Position numbers and translations under genes: made by a program
IMG/VR virus record: IMGVR_UViG_3300042890_005336
Location: 1 to 64,000 of that record
Direction: 5' to 3' (one strand)
From: a virus
DNA: 64,000 nucleotides
Shown here: positions 35,077 to 44,880 of the stretch, one piece after another
How positions within the stretch are numbered: the stretch's first letter is position 1
Layout of the letters: each line of letters begins with the position of its first letter
Notes under the pieces: generated by a model
The model's input: the letters and a program-made list of their open reading frames with translations, nothing else
The model's database searches: none
What the model was told of the DNA's origin: nothing

Positions 35077-37317
35077 TTAGTTACTCGCTGGTTGTAATGA
35101 TAAAGCTGTGATTGACTGCCCCGAAGTCAATTTAATTCGAACATAAATCTCGTTGGTAGCAGTGCTTGAACTACTAACCGTTCCAAATGTTGCCGTAATT
35201 GATCTAGCCACTTGTGCTGAGTTTAATGGAGCAACTGTACCTAAAGCACAACCATTACTACCATTACCACCTGCACCTGTGTTTGCACCTGGGACACCTG
35301 CGCCACCATACGCTACACTCATATCAAGCCAACCATTTAATGTTGAGGTACTGTCGATGGTGCTACCTGGTAGGGCTACCCATAATCCTGCAAGCGTACC
35401 TGTCCAACGTACATCAAACTTTGAAACAGATGTTCTTACAAATTTAAAGGTAAAATATTGTGAACCACTTCTACCTGCACTTAAATCAGGACCAACAGGT
35501 AAATAACCTGTTGAATAATTTGTTTGATCATGCTTAAGAATCGCAGCTACAATTGTCGCATCATATGTTTGTAATGTAGAACTTTGACTATTAAAAGCAG
35601 CAGCACTTGCTGTATAGGCAGGAGTATCCGTTGAGCCAGGATTTATTATCCTAAACGCCAACCCACTTCCACTACCAATTGTTCCACCAATTACAACGTT
35701 AGCTTCTTCCATCGTAGAAGCTGTACCCGTTTTATATAAAACATTCGCACTAGGACTAAACGAACCTGTGCCTGTTAAATAACTGTTCAAAACAGATATT
35801 GATGGTGAACCTGTACTTGCACCAAAACCTGATATAATATTTGAAGTGGTTGTTGTTGACAATGTGCCACTAGATACATATAAGTTTCTTGCTAATGGCG
35901 TAGTGACACCCGCTGTTGCATAAGTTAAAGTAACAGGAGCACTAAATGCTCCACCTGCTGTGCCTGTAATAAAACTATCACTAGTTGGGTACATATCACC
36001 ACTTAAACGGTTTACTTCAAAAGCAAGCGTAAATTGATTTGAATTATTGTAATGAGCAACTGTACTAGAATATGTGTACGATGGAGACCCAGGCGCTGTA
36101 ATCGACACATTTGACACCACAGGCTGTCCAGGCGAACTTGCATCATAATACCAATATGGTTGATTAGTATTTGAAGTTGCACTTTGTCCAATCTTTACTT
36201 CATTCCAACCCTCTGTTACAGTACCTGCAGCATATGATGTAAATACTGACCAAAAACCTGCTGCAATATTTGCGTTAACATTTCGATAATCAAAGTTATT
36301 TGTAATTACTAGGTTACTATATGTTCCGTTACCATTTAAGCTATTAGTTAATGTTCTATTACCTGCATCTGAACCATTCAAATATACGGTTACGGTTCCT
36401 TGATTACCTGGTCCCACATTTGCAACAGTGTTAGTAGCATAAGAAGATGATCGACGTACTGTAGTAACTGTTGTACCACCTGCTACATTTTTGTTTGCAC
36501 TTGGGGTGTTGTCTGTTTGCGTGAAGTTTGCCATACGATATGATGACAATGAGTTTACTGATAGGGTGGTAGCACCTGGAAAATTTGTTGGTGCAGGAGG
36601 AACTAACTTGCCTAAAATATCATTTAATTGTGCTATTGCATTAGACACTGATGAGGAATTTGTTAATGTTATAGCATTACTAATCAAGTTTCCTGCTGTA
36701 GGATCACCCAATGCAATACCTGTTGCACCCCCTGCTGTGTTAGCTACAACTAATATACCTGTACCATCAGGTTCAATGGTAATATTTCCATTACTTGAAG
36801 AAACAATTGCTCCATTTAAATTTAAGTTACCTGTTAATCCTAATACACTAGTGGTTTGATCGAATGTAAAATTAGCACTAGCACCTAGTGTGTTTGAATT
36901 ATTGTATTGAATTTGTGTATTTGAACCTGCAGGTGTTACATTTCCTGAAATATTTCCTGAAATGTTACCAATTATTGTTCCACCTACTGTCAGATTTCCT
37001 GTAATGTTTGCCGCATTTGCAAGTACATTACCTATAACAGTTAAAACATTGTTGCTATTATCAAAAGTAAAATTGGCACTTGCTGCAAAATTTCCATTAC
37101 TGTTGAATTGAACGTAACCATTAGACCCTGAAGCTTCTTGTAAATCCCATGGAGCACCGTTAGCATAAAGTAAGTTGTTTGTTTTAACGTTACCTGCAGC
37201 AATATCACCTGTAAGTGTTACATTTCCTGTTGTTATATCGCCATTACCTAAAATGACGTTAGCAGGTACTTCTCCTACTGAGAAACCTGCTACAGAATTA
37301 AAAGGTTTTAGTGCCAT
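35077..37317 (-). CDS. Tail-fibre-like protein (746 aa) with unique C-terminal half
   Basis: The N-terminus MALKPFNSVAGFSVGEVPAN carries the shared anchor. A short shaft has two PAGSNTQIQYN/NGYVQFN-type segments (NFTFD). From residue 230 (LNDILGKLVPPAPTNFPGAT) to the end the sequence is non-repetitive and beta-rich, with GWNEVKIGQSA, LSGDMYPTSDSFITG and a final VRIKLTSGQSITALSLQ strand. Such a unique C-terminal half is the expected place for a receptor-binding or capping domain. It has a late promoter (37340-37347) and a TAGGAAA ribosome site. Confidence 0.72.
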   Translation of the reverse strand: MALKPFNSVAGFSVGEVPANVILGNGDITTGNVTLTGDIAAGNVKTNNLLYANGAPWDLQEASGSNGYVQFNSNGNFAASANFTFDNSNNVLTVIGNVLANAANITGNLTVGGTIIGNISGNISGNVTPAGSNTQIQYNNSNTLGASANFTFDQTTSVLGLTGNLNLNGAIVSSSNGNITIEPDGTGILVVANTAGGATGIALGDPTAGNLISNAITLTNSSSVSNAIAQLNDILGKLVPPAPTNFPGATTLSVNSLSSYRMANFTQTDNTPSANKNVAGGTTVTTVRRSSSYATNTVANVGPGNQGTVTVYLNGSDAGNRTLTNSLNGNGTYSNLVITNNFDYRNVNANIAAGFWSVFTSYAAGTVTEGWNEVKIGQSATSNTNQPYWYYDASSPGQPVVSNVSITAPGSPSYTYSSTVAHYNNSNQFTLAFEVNRLSGDMYPTSDSFITGTAGGAFSAPVTLTYATAGVTTPLARNLYVSSGTLSTTTTSNIISGFGASTGSPSISVLNSYLTGTGSFSPSANVLYKTGTASTMEEANVVIGGTIGSGSGLAFRIINPGSTDTPAYTASAAAFNSQSSTLQTYDATIVAAILKHDQTNYSTGYLPVGPDLSAGRSGSQYFTFKFVRTSVSKFDVRWTGTLAGLWVALPGSTIDSTSTLNGWLDMSVAYGGAGVPGANTGAGGNGSNGCALGTVAPLNSAQVARSITATFGTVSSSSTATNEIYVRIKLTSGQSITALSLQPASN

Positions 37318-37339
37318 GTTTGAAATTTCCTATCTAATT

Positions 37340-37347
37340 TATTTATC
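37340..37347 (-). promoter_or_regulatory. T4-type late promoter (GATAAATA)
   Basis: Located 22 bp upstream of ATG 37317. It would drive the 746-aa fibre gene and the coupled 1138-aa gene. Confidence 0.65.
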
Positions 37348-37378
37348 TAAAGTCTATCCTCTAATCCCGCCATAAAAC

Positions 37379-40300
37379 CTAAGCATAATACGATGTTATA
37401 AGCATTTTGTGGTTCATCGTATTTGAACTTTGTGGCGAAAAATTAAGTACAACTTGAGCATTTTGAGTCATATTTGCGGCTTGGTAATCAACTGAAAAGT
37501 CGCCTGTATAACCATTAATTGCCAAGGTGCTTGTCTCGTTATAATTAACTGTATTACCTAATACAATCGCAGATATTTTTGCTATATTTCTTATATTACC
37601 TGATGAATCATCACTGATAATTGTAAAATCTATACCTGCTAAGTTTGGCGTAGGTAGTGCAAACAATGTTTGGTTAGCAGTTGCACTAAATGTTGTAGCA
37701 AAATATACATTTGATGTGCTAAAATGGTACATTCCTGAACCAAGCATAAACATATTTGCTGACAAATTACCTGCTAAAGCAGCAGTATTACTTGTCTTAT
37801 TAAATGTAAATGCAGCACTGCCACCAAATGACCCATTATCATTAAACTGTATTTGAGTGTTAGAGCCACCTGGGGTGCCGTTACCACCGCCGCCACCACC
37901 TGCTGCAGCCCATTGTAAGTTTCCTGTACCATCTGTTTGTAAGAAATATCCGTTAATACCACCTGTAATCTTTACATTTGATACATTACCCAATGAAACA
38001 TTTGCTGTATTTGCAAAATTTACATTACCAAATGTTCTTAAAGTACTAGTTAAACCTAAGCTTAAAAGCCCTGTCACTCCTAAATTATTTGCAGTAGTAT
38101 TACCTGTAGCTGATAAGTTAGATGTACCAATGTTGGTTGTTACAGAAATATTTCCACTTGATAATAAGTTTGATACAGTTAAGTCTGTCAATGTTCCTAG
38201 ACTTGTAATATTTGGTTGAGCGTTTGCTGACACTGTAACTGCAACATTAGCTGTATTTGCTACGTTTGCATTACCTGCGGTGTTAGCATAAGTAGAATTT
38301 GCTGCAAAACTTGTATTTCCTGCATAAGCAGCATAGTTAGCATTGGCAACAACACCTGTTACATTAGCACCTGCCACCGTTGCTGCTGAATTTGCCACAT
38401 TTGAGAATGCTGCATAGTTTGCATTGGCTACAATACCTGTTACATTTGCTCCTGATACTGCATAAGCTGTTCCTGCAAAGTTTGAATAATTTGCATTAGC
38501 AACAGACCCACTTACGTTACCACCGCTTACACTATAAGCTGTTCCTGCGTAAGTAGCATAATTGGCATTGGCAACTTCACCACTTACATTTGATCCACTT
38601 ACACTATATGCGGTTCCTGAAAAAGTTGCATAGTTTGCATTTGCTACTTCACTTGTAACATTAGCACCGCTGACAGAGTAAGCAACCCCTGCAAAAGCTG
38701 CATAGTTTGCATTAGCTACTGTACCAACAACATTTGCCCCTGAAACTGAGTTTGCATTAGCAGCTAATACTGCGAAATTAGCATTAGCTACAGTTCCTGT
38801 AACATTTGCACCATCAACTGAATAAGCTATTCCCGCAAATGATGCATAATTAGCATTGGCTACAATACCTACAATATTAGACGCAGGTACTGAGTTTACA
38901 TTACCTGCATATGCTGCAAAATTAGCATTGGCTACAGCACCAACAACATTAGCACCTGCTATAATATAAGCAACATTGGCGAATGACGCATAATTAGCAT
39001 TAGCCACATTACCTGTTACATTAGCTCCTGCAACACTATTTGCTGTATTAGCAACTGTTGCTACTGTAGCAGTACCACTTAAATTACCGATGAACGTACT
39101 TGCACGAACATTGCCTAGTGAGTTAAAAGTTATAACATCGTTAGCATTTGTTACGTTACTACCGAAAGCAAATTCTCCATTGCTATTATCCCAACCCATA
39201 AATGCATCAACAGGCTGTGTTGTATAATAATGCAATAACGTGCCACGATCTTTACCATCATTTGTGGTTAATGGAGCACCATTAGGTCCACCCCCTAAAT
39301 TAATAATAGGATCTTGTACGTTTAAACTTGTAGTATTTGTATATACTAGATTTCCACCAACAACTAAGTTTCCTGTAATTAATCCATTACCACTGACATT
39401 AAGTCCTGTTAAGTTACCTAACGTTGTAATATTTGGTTGGTTTGATGATACAACAACATTGGCGAATGCTGCATAATTAGCATTTGCAACAATACCTGTA
39501 ACATTAGCACCCGCAACGCTTGTTGCATTACCTGCGTAGGATGCATAATTAGCATTTGCTACTTCACCTAATACGTTAGCACCATTAATATGTTGTGTTT
39601 GGAACGATAATGCTGCAAAGTTAGCATTTGCCACAGTACCAATAACATTTGCAGCAGCAACAGAAACTGCATTACCTGCAAATGCAGCAAAGTTTGCATT
39701 TGCTACCGTTCCTGTAACATTTGCTCCTGTAATATTGAATGCTGTACCTGCAAATGCAGCGTAGTTAGCATTTGCTACTGTGCCTGTAACATTAGCACCT
39801 GCTACTGTGTTAGCAGTATTTGCTGTGTTTGTAAAACTTGCATAATTGGCATTAGCTACAGTACCTGTTACGTTAGCACCTGCGACTGAGAATGCTGTAC
39901 CTGCAAATGCGGCATAATTAGCATTTGCTACTGTCCCCGTGACGTTAGAACCTTGTATATTAGATAATCGGTTACCTGATCCTTGGAAGAAGTTGGCAGT
40001 AGCTAAGTTTCCTAACGAAGCATTACCACTATAAAAGTTAGCATTAACATATAATAAGTTTGAATTGAATACGTTAGAATCAATATTACCATTGACAGTT
40101 AATGTATTAGAAATTGCATCATAAGTAAATCCACTGTCACCTGCAAAGTTTCCATTATTATTGAATTGTACTTGAGTGTTAGAGCCACCTGGGGTGCCTC
40201 CGCCACCATTACTTACTGCTGCCCATGTTAGGTTACCTAATCCGTCTGTACGTAAGAAAAATCCATTTGAACCACCACCAATTCTTACACTAGAATTAGT

Positions 40301-43300
40301 ACCTAGTGCAACATTAGTTGCATTAGTAAAATCAATGGCACCATAAGATATAATATTTGAGTTAGCATTAGCAATAATATTGCTACCAACCCTTAATTGA
40401 TCTACAACCTGTAAATTACCATATGAACCATTACCAACAATAGAAGAAGTGTTAGCAAATAACCCTCCATCAATTGTTAAATTAGTTAAATTACCAACAG
40501 ACGTAATATTTGGTTGTGCACTTGCGCTTACTGTAATTGCTAAATTAGCCTGTGTTGCATTAGCGGCAAAGTTAGCATTTGTAGCACTAGTAGCAAAATT
40601 AGCGTTGGTAGCAAAGTTTGCATTAGCTGATAAAGTTGCAAAATTAGCATTTGCAACAGCACCTACTACATTTGCACCTGTGATGTTTGCTAATCTAAAA
40701 CCTGAACCTTCAAAGAAATTAGCGATTACTACATTACCTAAATTAGCATTACCTGCTGTTAAATTACCTGATAAACCAAGTTGTATAGCACTCATTACTC
40801 CATTCAGAGTAAGAATATTTGCTGTTTTATTAAATGTTAATGCACCGCTACCACCAAAACTACCACCATCATTAAATTGTATTTCGGTGTTTGCACCGCC
40901 TGGAACCGTGTTGCTACCACCACCATTACTGACTGCTGCCCAACTTAAATTACCTGCGCCATCTGTACGCAAGAAATAACCATTTGAGCCACCTGCAATG
41001 TGTAATTCAGTGACTTCACCAAGATTAACATCCGTAGCGTTAAAGAAATCAACATTACCATATGCTATTAAATTTGAACCAAAATTAGCAATAATTTCAC
41101 TACCAACTCTAATTTGATTGACAACTTGTAAATTACCGTACGAACCATTACCATATACATTAGAAGTATTTGCCCATAACCCACCATCAATTTGTAAGTT
41201 AGTCAAGTTACCTAGCGATGTAATATTAGGTTGTGCATTAGTTGTTAATGTACCTGTTAATAATGTGGCACTGACATTACCTGCACTGACATTACCTGTA
41301 ACTGCTAAGGATGTTAATGTACCAACACTTGTAATATTCGGTTGAGCATTTTCTGTAACATTACCTGCAAAATTAGCTACATTAGAACTTAATGCATAAG
41401 TTGCATTTGCTACAGTACCGCTAACATTCGCACCTGATACTGCATAAGCTACGTTTGCTGCAGGTACATTTCCTGTTACATTAGCACCACTTATGCTGCT
41501 TAAGAAATAACCATTTCCAACAAATACATTTGCGTCAACACGGTTACTTGTTAGTGTTCCTGTAGCAGGATTAAATTGTAAATGATCATCGCCATCGACT
41601 TGTAAATGATTGCCGCCAGGATTTTGAATCAATACAACATGGTAACTAAAATTATTTGTAGTTGATTCAACATCTACAAAATTTGCGAAAACTGCGTTTG
41701 CTACAGGTCCAACTACATTTGAACCTGATACTGAGTAAGCTACATTAGCAAATGCTGCGTAGTTTGCATTAGCTACAGTGCCTATAACATTTGCACCCTC
41801 AATATTAGATAGTCTATTACCTGAACCTTGGAAAAAGTTAGCAGTTACTAAGTTACCTAGACCTGCATTTTCTGCTCCAATATTACCTGTAATACTTAAA
41901 GATGTACCACTGATTGAACCATTAACCGCTAAAGCATTAGTACTAGTATCAAAAGTAAAACCTGCACTTGCGCCAAAATTTCCTGCATCATTAAATTGTA
42001 CTTGTGTATTTGATCCTGCAGGACTTGTATTGACAACATTACTTGTTATTGCCGCCCAACTTAAATTACCTGCACCATCTGTACGAAGGAAGTAATTAGC
42101 TGAACCCCCTGTTATATGTAAGATTGATAAATTACCAAGATTTATATCAGTAGCATTATTAAAGGCAACATTACCATATGCTACTAAATTAGATCCAACG
42201 TTAGTAATTAATTCATTACCAATCCGTGCCTGATTAATAACGCTTAAGTTACCAACAGAAACATTTCCATAAATGTTTGCGGTGTTTGCCCATATACCAC
42301 CATCCACTGTAAGATTAGTAAGATTACCAACGCTTGTAATGTTAGGTTGTGCACTTGCGCTCACGGTAACTGCTACGTTAGCTACAGTAGAATTTAGCGC
42401 AAAGTTTGATGTATTAGCAACGTTTGCTAAATCAGCATTACCTGCATATGTTGCAAAGTTAGCATTTGATACTGTACCAATGACATTAGCAGCAGCAACG
42501 GAAAATGCTGTACCTGCAAATGATGCATAATTTGCATTGGATACAGCAGGTAAATTAGTTAAGTTTGAACCATCACCATATACATAATTACCGTAAACTA
42601 CATTAGCAGTGACATCCCAATTTACAACAATGTAATTAGCGGTTACATTACCTAGGCTAGCATTACCTGCTGTCAGGTTACCTGTTACATCAGCACTAGC
42701 AGCAGTTATGTTATTACTAACAGTTTGAGTCGTTGAAGTTATTGTGTTTACAGTTAAAACGTTGGTGACGTAATCATATGTAAACCCAGGATCTCCACCA
42801 AAATTACCCGCATCGTTATATTGTATTTGAGTATTTGCTCCTGCAGGTGTTCCATTACCACCTCCACCATTACCTGCGGGTGCCCATGTTAAATTACCTG
42901 TGCCATCCGTTTGTAAGAAGTAACCATTGTTACCACCTAATATTTTTACATTACTAACGCTACCTAAATTAGATAAACCTACAATATTTAAAGTTGTTAT
43001 GTTTGCCAATGATGCTGATAAATTTGCTACAGTGGCTACGTTTATATCTGATGTAGTAAAAAAAGCTGTATTAATACGATTGTTTGATGTACCAAATCTT
43101 ACTGATGCATTAGTTTGTGGTATAATGTTTGCATTGAGTAAAATATTCGAATTTGGTTGATCATATAAGAAATTTACATTACCTTCCGTTCTAGTAGGTA
43201 AGCTTACATTACTCCAAGCGTTTGATTCATCAGCCAAGTTAACAACAGTGCTTGTCTGACCTACAGCAACAAATGCGTTAGTACTTCTAACAATACTTGT

Positions 43301-44218
43301 TAAATTATTAGTAAGTGGATCAGTGATACCTGTCCACGTTACTGCATTGCCATCTACACTTTTATATGTTTGTCCGTTAGCACCAACTGCCACTAATGTT
43401 AATACATTAGAAATTGTAGCATATGCAATACTATTGATGTTTAGATTTATGTTTGCGCTACTTGTTCTATTAGCCCAAGCAGTTAAATTTGGACTGTTTA
43501 TTACTGTACCACTGTCACCAACTGCTGTAAAGTTATCACCATCAAATACTATGTCTCGTAATGTAGTAGATACAGTACTATTACCACTTGTCCAAGCAAT
43601 CGCATTAGAACTATAGATTAATGTTCCATTAGCACCAACTGCAACATATCCAACATTAGGAGATAGTGCTACACTGTGTAAGTTTTCTGATGTACCCGTT
43701 GTACGTGTTGTCCACGTCACACCATTACCACTTGTCAATAACTTACCACTGTCACCTACAGTTACAAATAATGTATTTGCACTATCGAAAATTACTGCAT
43801 TAAGGTTGACGTTGCTTGCTGTTATGGCATTAGCCCAAATAGCTCCATTATTGCTAGTAACAACAGTGCCATTGGCACCAACACCCCAAAAATTACCATT
43901 TGCAACAATAATATCATTGATTGTATTATTTGTTGGTAATGTTTGCTCTACCCAATTAGCTGTGGCTAAATTACCAATTGATGTATAGGCACGTGCAGGG
44001 AATCCTACTGCTAATGTTACATTACCTTTTACAGCAACTGCCTGTAAATCATTTGTTCTTTTATATTGTACACTGTCCTCAGGACCATATACATAGCTAA
44101 AAGTATTACCACTTTGTACTTCTGCAAAATTAAAATTAATTTTCTCAAAAGCAACACGAATTGGATCACCTGTTCCATCGTTTGGCAATTCGCCAATTTT
44201 AATAATTTCTAATGCCAT
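37379..44218 (-). CDS. Giant tail-fibre-like protein (2279 aa) with gp10-like start and beta-propeller
   Basis: Residues 1-35 (IGELPNDGTGDPIRVAFEKI then NFNFAEV) match the DDGTGD..R....KIN.NF motif that opens T4 baseplate protein gp10 and many fibre proteins. Residues about 45-345 hold repeated blades of the form F.AVG..GT...S.N...W (for example FTAVGDSGTVINS), a BNR/Ycf48-like beta-propeller. The remainder is shaft: five GGSNGYFLRTDG-type modules, three INLG/ANIYGN cassettes, and long runs of a 20-residue repeat (GANVTGTVANANYAAFAGTA). The last 110 residues form a unique tip. It is the longest protein in the window and first in the fibre cluster. Confidence 0.75.
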   Translation of the reverse strand: MALEIIKIGELPNDGTGDPIRVAFEKINFNFAEVQSGNTFSYVYGPEDSVQYKRTNDLQAVAVKGNVTLAVGFPARAYTSIGNLATANWVEQTLPTNNTINDIIVANGNFWGVGANGTVVTSNNGAIWANAITASNVNLNAVIFDSANTLFVTVGDSGKLLTSGNGVTWTTRTTGTSENLHSVALSPNVGYVAVGANGTLIYSSNAIAWTSGNSTVSTTLRDIVFDGDNFTAVGDSGTVINSPNLTAWANRTSSANINLNINSIAYATISNVLTLVAVGANGQTYKSVDGNAVTWTGITDPLTNNLTSIVRSTNAFVAVGQTSTVVNLADESNAWSNVSLPTRTEGNVNFLYDQPNSNILLNANIIPQTNASVRFGTSNNRINTAFFTTSDINVATVANLSASLANITTLNIVGLSNLGSVSNVKILGGNNGYFLQTDGTGNLTWAPAGNGGGGNGTPAGANTQIQYNDAGNFGGDPGFTYDYVTNVLTVNTITSTTQTVSNNITAASADVTGNLTAGNASLGNVTANYIVVNWDVTANVVYGNYVYGDGSNLTNLPAVSNANYASFAGTAFSVAAANVIGTVSNANFATYAGNADLANVANTSNFALNSTVANVAVTVSASAQPNITSVGNLTNLTVDGGIWANTANIYGNVSVGNLSVINQARIGNELITNVGSNLVAYGNVAFNNATDINLGNLSILHITGGSANYFLRTDGAGNLSWAAITSNVVNTSPAGSNTQVQFNDAGNFGASAGFTFDTSTNALAVNGSISGTSLSITGNIGAENAGLGNLVTANFFQGSGNRLSNIEGANVIGTVANANYAAFANVAYSVSGSNVVGPVANAVFANFVDVESTTNNFSYHVVLIQNPGGNHLQVDGDDHLQFNPATGTLTSNRVDANVFVGNGYFLSSISGANVTGNVPAANVAYAVSGANVSGTVANATYALSSNVANFAGNVTENAQPNITSVGTLTSLAVTGNVSAGNVSATLLTGTLTTNAQPNITSLGNLTNLQIDGGLWANTSNVYGNGSYGNLQVVNQIRVGSEIIANFGSNLIAYGNVDFFNATDVNLGEVTELHIAGGSNGYFLRTDGAGNLSWAAVSNGGGSNTVPGGANTEIQFNDGGSFGGSGALTFNKTANILTLNGVMSAIQLGLSGNLTAGNANLGNVVIANFFEGSGFRLANITGANVVGAVANANFATLSANANFATNANFATSATNANFAANATQANLAITVSASAQPNITSVGNLTNLTIDGGLFANTSSIVGNGSYGNLQVVDQLRVGSNIIANANSNIISYGAIDFTNATNVALGTNSSVRIGGGSNGFFLRTDGLGNLTWAAVSNGGGGTPGGSNTQVQFNNNGNFAGDSGFTYDAISNTLTVNGNIDSNVFNSNLLYVNANFYSGNASLGNLATANFFQGSGNRLSNIQGSNVTGTVANANYAAFAGTAFSVAGANVTGTVANANYASFTNTANTANTVAGANVTGTVANANYAAFAGTAFNITGANVTGTVANANFAAFAGNAVSVAAANVIGTVANANFAALSFQTQHINGANVLGEVANANYASYAGNATSVAGANVTGIVANANYAAFANVVVSSNQPNITTLGNLTGLNVSGNGLITGNLVVGGNLVYTNTTSLNVQDPIINLGGGPNGAPLTTNDGKDRGTLLHYYTTQPVDAFMGWDNSNGEFAFGSNVTNANDVITFNSLGNVRASTFIGNLSGTATVATVANTANSVAGANVTGNVANANYASFANVAYIIAGANVVGAVANANFAAYAGNVNSVPASNIVGIVANANYASFAGIAYSVDGANVTGTVANANFAVLAANANSVSGANVVGTVANANYAAFAGVAYSVSGANVTSEVANANYATFSGTAYSVSGSNVSGEVANANYATYAGTAYSVSGGNVSGSVANANYSNFAGTAYAVSGANVTGIVANANYAAFSNVANSAATVAGANVTGVVANANYAAYAGNTSFAANSTYANTAGNANVANTANVAVTVSANAQPNITSLGTLTDLTVSNLLSSGNISVTTNIGTSNLSATGNTTANNLGVTGLLSLGLTSTLRTFGNVNFANTANVSLGNVSNVKITGGINGYFLQTDGTGNLQWAAAGGGGGGNGTPGGSNTQIQFNDNGSFGGSAAFTFNKTSNTAALAGNLSANMFMLGSGMYHFSTSNVYFATTFSATANQTLFALPTPNLAGIDFTIISDDSSGNIRNIAKISAIVLGNTVNYNETSTLAINGYTGDFSVDYQAANMTQNAQVVLNFSPQSSNTMNHKMLITSYYA
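38300..42560 (-). repeat. Short tandem repeats in the 2279-aa fibre gene
   Basis: A 60-75 bp unit encoding GANV(T/S)G.VANANYA(A/S)FAG.A(Y/F)(S/N)V is repeated over 25 times, with a dense block around 38.3-39.0 kb and another around 39.5-39.95 kb. The unit is degenerate but in frame throughout. Confidence 0.8.
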
Positions 44219-44249
44219 CTTGTTTATCCAAATTTATAGGGGTTTATCT

Positions 44250-44257
44250 TATTTATT
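44250..44257 (-). promoter_or_regulatory. Late promoter (AATAAATA) for the 2279-aa fibre gene
   Basis: Seven of eight positions match the consensus. It lies 31 bp before ATG 44218. A TATAAATT lies closer at 44231-44238. Confidence 0.5.
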
Positions 44258-44287
44258 TTTTCTTTGCGTCTTTTGTGGTACTGAAGA

Positions 44288-44295
44288 CATAAATA
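44288..44295 (+). promoter_or_regulatory. T4-type late promoter (CATAAATA)
   Basis: It lies 6 bp before ATG 44302, the same arrangement as TATAAATA before the paralogue at 9105. It predicts a leaderless or 1-nt-leader mRNA. Confidence 0.65.
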
Positions 44296-44301
44296 TCAAA
44301 T

Positions 44302-44646
44302 ATGTTATCTAAAACAATAAAACGCCCTATGTGCAAGGAGTGTAAGGTAAGACCTGCCCGAAAGTGTAGGATAAGTTCCCAAGGATTTACCACGTGGAGA
44401 AAATTTTGCAGTAGTTGTGATAGCAAAAAGTACAGGAAAAAAGTTATTAAAAATATTGTATGTGAAACGTGTAACTTTGTTGCAAGTCATTCATGTCAGT
44501 TAGACTTAGTCAACTTAGATGGTGAATATAAAACTTATTGTGCAAATTGCAATCGTTTACGAATACAAAATTTAAAACAAAAGGCATATGATCAATATGA
44601 AATCACAGTTGATGCTACGGTTGATATCAGTCAAATAACTATATAA
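44302..44646 (+). CDS. Zinc-ribbon protein, paralogue of the 9105 gene
   Basis: The 114-residue basic protein carries C11/C14 with C36/C39 and C54/C57 with C80/C83, in the same order and spacing as the 9105 gene. Shared features include a (K)KKVI.(N/C)..C(D/E).C linker before the third knuckle and the [L/W].[N/H][L/I]DG turn. The HNH-type His is replaced by Asn71 (LVNLDGEY), so nuclease activity is unlikely. Like its paralogue it is a single plus-strand gene among minus-strand structural genes, with its own late promoter abutting the start. Function unknown; nucleic-acid binding is likely. Confidence 0.7.
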   Translation: MLSKTIKRPMCKECKVRPARKCRISSQGFTTWRKFCSSCDSKKYRKKVIKNIVCETCNFVASHSCQLDLVNLDGEYKTYCANCNRLRIQNLKQKAYDQYEITVDATVDISQITI

Positions 44647-44654
44647 ACAAAAAA

Positions 44655-44672
44655 GGAATCACGAATGATTCC
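44655..44672 (-). terminator. Rho-independent terminator
   Basis: On the minus strand GGAATCA-TTCG-TGATTCC forms a 7-bp stem with a UUCG loop, followed by TTTTTTGTTT. It ends the transcript of the desaturase and 54-aa genes and protects the plus-strand zinc-ribbon gene from antisense read-through. Confidence 0.85.
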
Positions 44673-44706
44673 CTAATTGCTCCCATCCCGATTGAGATAA
44701 TAGTAT

Positions 44707-44871
44707 TTATTTTGTTTTTTCATTTTCTTTGACTTGTTTTTTAGTATTTTCTATTTCGGTAGAATAATTTTGACTGATTACTCCAATTGGATCTTCATGA
44801 TATCTATTTGCGCTTTGGCGATAAATCCATGGTGGTGTTTTTGAATTTGGTTTTTTATTTGTCCAACTCAT
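44707..44871 (-). CDS. 54-aa hypothetical protein
   Basis: The gene starts at ATG 44871 with GGAG 6 nt upstream, beginning at the stop of the desaturase. The protein (MSWTNKKPNSKTPPWIYRQS at its start) is basic and Lys/Asn-rich with a charged C-terminal helix. I do not recognise it. The strong ribosome site and tight coupling to the desaturase gene support it as real. Confidence 0.6.
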   Translation of the reverse strand: MSWTNKKPNSKTPPWIYRQSANRYHEDPIGVISQNYSTEIENTKKQVKENEKTK

Positions 44872-44880
44872 ACTATTCTC

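Noticed and set aside
22585-36859. Many plus-strand open frames of 60-200 codons opposite the fibre genes (for example 23677-24291)
   Set aside because: They are Leu/Pro/Thr-rich mirror images of the repeated Asn/Gly/Val codons on the coding strand, recur with every repeat and lack ribosome sites.
37379-44218. CRISPR array suggested by dense short repeats
   Set aside because: The repeats are degenerate, directly tandem and remain in frame within one long fibre gene; there are no uniform repeats with unique spacers and no cas genes.
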